A stretch of 8,935 bases of DNA from JAIXUI01 sp943373175 (GTDB lineage: Bacteria; Bacteroidota; Bacteroidia; UBA7662; JAIXUI01): assembly GCA_943373175.1 (NCBI GenBank), contig CALSBM010000094.1:1-8935 (forward strand), given 5' to 3'. The position numbers were made by a program, and so were the translations under genes. Shown here piece after piece: positions 5,909 through 8,935 of the stretch. The notes under the pieces were generated by a model, which saw only the letters and a list, made by a program, of their open reading frames with translations, ran no database searches and was not told the DNA's origin. The first letter of the stretch is position 1, and every line of letters starts with the position of its first letter.

Positions 5909-8401
5909 ATGTACAAAACATCATCTGGTTCCTTACCAGAAATGCTTGAGCATTTGACGCATTTTTTGCCTTCTCAAGCACCACTTAAAGACTTCATCCA
6001 CCATAATACCTTACACGGTTTTCAGGATTGGCCTTTTCATGAGGCGATGAAGAGAGCGCAGCAGGTTTTCGGTTACAAAACCTATCTAAAGATAGAGGAA
6101 TATCAGTCTTTGTATAAGAGTGGTAAGATTTCTCCCGGAATACTCCGGAAAGTATTGCAAAAGGCTTACGGCCCTAAATACTTAGAAATACGAGAAAAGA
6201 TGTTGAAAGAGCCTGATGAACAATTGTTTGAAGGCCGAATAGGGATACTGTTTGACCATTGGAAGGCAAATTACCACATCAACCTTAGTAAAGCTGTTCA
6301 TCCTTTATTGTTTCGCTGGATTGCAGCGTATCTGGATCAAGGGATTGCGCAAAAAGGAATGCCTATTAGAGAAGAAGGGTTCATTGCAACTATTCGCGCC
6401 ATGGATAACTACAGTAAACTGTCGATTATAAAAAGCCACAGAGCCAAAGAGTTGTTACAGAATCCACTATTCTGCTTTGAAGATGCACTAGAATTGGTTG
6501 TTGGGGATGAAGTTTATTGGGAACAATACCTTTTCGATATTTCATTTCAGCACCCTGGATGGTCTGGGATGGTGGCAACACTGGAACACCATCCTGAGCA
6601 TTTACTTGAAAAGCGTTCTGTAACGCTTTCCGATTTTTGCTTTTTTGAGCTTTTACTTCAAATAGATGCTTTAGATCAAAAATTTGGAACAGTTTGGAAG
6701 CCATTAAGTCAAAGTTTACTTCACCAACCTGCACCGTTATTTCCTGATGTTTTTGTTGAAACTCCTTTTCACCTTCTTCGTTACTGGCAAGAAGCGTACG
6801 AATGGAGTTTCTATGAGCAGGTACTGCTTGGACTTATGGCAGAAGTACAACCTTTGTCAAGTAATGTTTCCGTTTCGTTTCAGGCAATTCTTTGTATTGA
6901 TGATCGAGAGTGCTCTTTCAGGCGGCATCTTGAAGCAGAATCGCCTGATTGCCAAACATTTGGAACAGCAGGTTTTTTTAATGTAGCATTTTACTTTCTT
7001 CCCGAACACGGGAAATTCTTTACTAAAGTTTGTCCGGCACCTATGACTCCCGTTCATGTAGTAAGAGAAATAGAAGCAAAGGTCCGACATAAGAAGGATA
7101 CCAACTTTAGCCGCCATTCGCATGGATTAATTGGAGGATGGCTGATTTCGCAAACCTTGGGATTCGTGTCGGCTTTGCGACTAATGCAAGGCATTTTTTA
7201 TCCCACAGAAAGCCCGGCTTCTGTTTCATCATTTCGACACATGGATGCAGGAGGTCACTTAATCATTGAGACTCCGGCGGAAGGACATAAAGTTAAAGGC
7301 CTTCAATTGGGATTTACGGTTTCGGAAATGGCTGATAGGGTGGAGGGTTTACTGAAAAGCATTGGCCTAACTGCCAACTTCGCTCCTTTGGTCTATATCA
7401 TCGGACATGGAGCTTCAAGTACCAACAATACGTATTATGCCGGTTACGATTGTGGTGCATGTAGCGGACGCGCTGGTTCAGTTAACGCTCGTGTAGCAGC
7501 AACTATGGCCAATCACCCGGCTGTAAGAAAAATGCTGGAGGAACGGAACATTGTAATTCCTGAAACTACTCGCTTTGTTGCTGCATTGCACGATACTACA
7601 CGAGACGACATTCAGTTTTACGACACTGAGCAATGTTCAGATACTCAAGCTAAACTGCATGAAGTTAACCGAGGCACCTTTCAAAAAGCGCTCGATAAAA
7701 ATGCTCTTGAGCGTTCAAGAAGGTTTCTACTGGCTTCTTCAGAAGGAAGTGATAAAGCAGTTCACAACCGAGTACGCAAGCGGGCTTATTCGCTTTTTGA
7801 ACCAAGACCAGAATGGAATCACGCAACTAATGCGCTTTGTTTAGTTGGTAGGCGAGCCTGGAATAGGCACCTTTTCTTAGACCGAAGGGCATTTCTCAAT
7901 TCCTATGATCCTTATCAAGATCCAGAAGGCGTTTATTTAGCAGGTATTCTACGGGCTGTTGCTCCTGTTTGTGGAGGGATTAATCTTGAATATTACTTTT
8001 CGCGAGTTGATAATGCCCGGTTAGGTGCAGGTACAAAGCTGCCTCATAATGTGGTGGGATTGTTTGGAGTTGCCAACGGAATGGACGGAGACCTCCGACC
8101 TGGTTTACCTTCGCAAATGATTAACATTCATGACCCGTTGCGTTTACTGGTTATTGTGGATCAGCACCCTCAGGTTGTATTCAAGGTTCTAGAAAATGAC
8201 CTAATTACTCGAGATTGGTTTCTTAAAAACTGGATTCATCTAATTGCCCACGATCCTGACTCCAAGGAAATGTTTCGTTATGAAGACGGAATATTTAAAA
8301 AGTATGAGTTGCAAGACCAGTTGGTAAGTTATTATCCCGAACTCGATCAAATTGTTGCAACAGGGTCTGAAAATCAACCTGTTTATATCATGCGGCCATG
8401 A
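5909..8401 (+). CDS. dabA: DabA (DUF2309), zinc-binding subunit of the DAB inorganic-carbon accumulation complex
   Basis: Large, mainly cytoplasmic, membrane-associated subunit of the DabAB pump. It is thought to hydrate CO2 to bicarbonate one way, driven by cation flow through DabB, by beta-carbonic-anhydrase-like zinc chemistry. The 830-residue length is typical. The zinc ligands are all visible: C329 and D331 in ILCIDDRE, H500 in IIGHGASSTNNTYYAG, and C515 in GYDCGACSG. The spacing (2, 169, 15) closely follows C351, D353, H524 and C539 of Halothiobacillus DabA as I recall them. Other family blocks are APLKDFIHHNTLHGFQ near the N-terminus and GLFGVANGMDGDLRPGLPSQ near the C-terminus. The ATG at 5909 is preceded by T6 with no Shine-Dalgarno. 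The stop overlaps dabB as ATGA. No rubisco or carboxysome gene is in view, so it probably supplies bicarbonate to biosynthetic carboxylases. Confidence 0.95.
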   Translation: MYKTSSGSLPEMLEHLTHFLPSQAPLKDFIHHNTLHGFQDWPFHEAMKRAQQVFGYKTYLKIEEYQSLYKSGKISPGILRKVLQKAYGPKYLEIREKMLKEPDEQLFEGRIGILFDHWKANYHINLSKAVHPLLFRWIAAYLDQGIAQKGMPIREEGFIATIRAMDNYSKLSIIKSHRAKELLQNPLFCFEDALELVVGDEVYWEQYLFDISFQHPGWSGMVATLEHHPEHLLEKRSVTLSDFCFFELLLQIDALDQKFGTVWKPLSQSLLHQPAPLFPDVFVETPFHLLRYWQEAYEWSFYEQVLLGLMAEVQPLSSNVSVSFQAILCIDDRECSFRRHLEAESPDCQTFGTAGFFNVAFYFLPEHGKFFTKVCPAPMTPVHVVREIEAKVRHKKDTNFSRHSHGLIGGWLISQTLGFVSALRLMQGIFYPTESPASVSSFRHMDAGGHLIIETPAEGHKVKGLQLGFTVSEMADRVEGLLKSIGLTANFAPLVYIIGHGASSTNNTYYAGYDCGACSGRAGSVNARVAATMANHPAVRKMLEERNIVIPETTRFVAALHDTTRDDIQFYDTEQCSDTQAKLHEVNRGTFQKALDKNALERSRRFLLASSEGSDKAVHNRVRKRAYSLFEPRPEWNHATNALCLVGRRAWNRHLFLDRRAFLNSYDPYQDPEGVYLAGILRAVAPVCGGINLEYYFSRVDNARLGAGTKLPHNVVGLFGVANGMDGDLRPGLPSQMINIHDPLRLLVIVDQHPQVVFKVLENDLITRDWFLKNWIHLIAHDPDSKEMFRYEDGIFKKYELQDQLVSYYPELDQIVATGSENQPVYIMRP

Positions 8402-8935
8402 TGAAGGAGTTTTTAAGTTTGTTGTTGCCGGTACTAGTAGTTGTTCCGCTATTATCCTTTCTAATCAGCCTGTTACCTTCTAAGAAAAAGGAGAACTTGC
8501 TTTCAGGAATTGCTTTTACCGGGATTAGCGTACAAGCAATTCTTGTTTTGATTTTTATAGGAATTTGGTTGTCGTTGGGTGCAAAACCACTAATTATTGA
8601 AGAGTTTAGTTTGTACCGTTCAAAAGAATACACCTTCCTTTTAGACTTGTACTTTGATTGGAATTCTGCCATTTTTCTGTTTACAGGCACATTCATCACC
8701 TTTTTAATAGTTCGTTACAGTGCCTATTACATGCACTTGGAGCCGGGTTATAGCCGTTTTTTTAATACCCTATTGTTTTTTAACCTCGGATATATGCTTA
8801 CCGTTCTATCCGGAAATTTTGAAACCCTATTCATCGGCTGGGAATTCCTAGGAATTTCGAGTTTTTTGTTGGTAGCCTTTTACCGTGAACGATACCTGCC
8901 AGTCAGGAATGCGGTCAGAGTTTTTTCAGTTTACC
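8398..8935 (+). CDS. dabB: DabB, NuoL-like membrane subunit of the DAB complex (truncated by window edge)
   Basis: Membrane subunit of the DabAB pump, homologous to the proton-channel subunits of complex I and Mrp antiporters (NuoL/MrpA, proton_antipo family). It is expected to carry the cation flux that drives DabA. Only 179 codons are present and the frame is open to the window end. Five hydrophobic helices are visible at about 5-26, 36-60, 89-108, 120-138 and 140-161. The motif FIGWEFLGISSFLLVAFY (145-162) holds E149, equivalent to the conserved TM5 glutamate of NuoL (E144 in E. coli). The ATG at 8398 overlaps the dabA stop by 4 bases; a second ATG follows directly at 8401. The overlap and gene order support co-translation with dabA. 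NuoL itself is excluded by context: no other nuo gene is adjacent. Confidence 0.9.
   Translation, partial: MMKEFLSLLLPVLVVVPLLSFLISLLPSKKKENLLSGIAFTGISVQAILVLIFIGIWLSLGAKPLIIEEFSLYRSKEYTFLLDLYFDWNSAIFLFTGTFITFLIVRYSAYYMHLEPGYSRFFNTLLFFNLGYMLTVLSGNFETLFIGWEFLGISSFLLVAFYRERYLPVRNAVRVFSVY

Noticed and set aside
8388..8699. A 103-codon minus-strand open frame near the window end.
   Set aside because: It lies opposite dabB, whose frame has clear NuoL-like helices and the conserved FIGWEFLG motif. The minus-strand product shows no recognisable pattern.
8398..8935. Reading the last gene as nuoL of complex I.
   Set aside because: It overlaps dabA by ATGA, no nuo genes are nearby, and the FETLFIGWEFLGISSFLL segment resembles DabB-type partners of DUF2309 proteins. 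The missing remainder of the gene is the only real uncertainty.
1..8935. Search for CRISPR arrays, insertion-sequence ends, tRNA or rRNA genes and phage genes.
   Set aside because: No regularly spaced repeats, no transposase or integrase motifs and no tRNA-like cloverleaf were seen. The gaps are too short to hold such elements apart from 5326-5472, which shows none.

Overview
The window comes from a Bacteroidota (Bacteroidetes) chromosome and is almost entirely coding. Four things point to that phylum. The leucyl-tRNA synthetase carries the extra segment typical of Bacteroidota enzymes. ftsX is followed by a DUF3098 gene, a small membrane family I know only from this phylum. TruB is the short form without a PUA domain. 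Gene starts lack Shine-Dalgarno sequences and have A/T-rich leaders, and the two best promoter candidates match the Bacteroidota -7 consensus TAnnTTTG. I cannot name a genus. There is no mobile element, CRISPR array, tRNA or rRNA.

Layout. Positions 1-738 (minus strand) hold the first 246 codons of leuS, reading out of the window. A 54-bp divergent gap separates it from a tight plus-strand block: ftsX (793-1671), a DUF3098 protein (1673-1891), uppP (1888-2673), truB (2670-3359), ribF (3343-4275) and a 37-kDa nucleoid-associated protein gene (4285-5325). Gaps in this block are 1 to 9 bp, or the genes overlap by 4 to 17 bp, so one housekeeping operon is likely. It covers envelope and division (FtsX, UppP), tRNA pseudouridylation (TruB), FMN/FAD synthesis (RibF) and possibly nucleoid organisation.

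A 147-bp gap (5326-5472) contains a candidate promoter and opens a second unit. This unit has an unrecognised small membrane-anchored protein (5473-5853), a nested hairpin (5851-5891), dabA (5909-8401) and the first 179 codons of dabB (from 8398). DabA (DUF2309) and DabB (NuoL-like) form the DAB inorganic-carbon accumulation complex, thought to couple cation flux to one-way hydration of CO2 to bicarbonate. All four expected zinc ligands are visible in DabA.

Most of the window is ordinary. The least explained part is 5448-5908: a promoter candidate, an orphan small membrane protein and a nested inverted repeat immediately ahead of dabAB. It may be an accessory or regulatory module for carbon uptake, but that is inference from position only. 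Smaller points are the TTG start of truB and its altered N-terminal motif.
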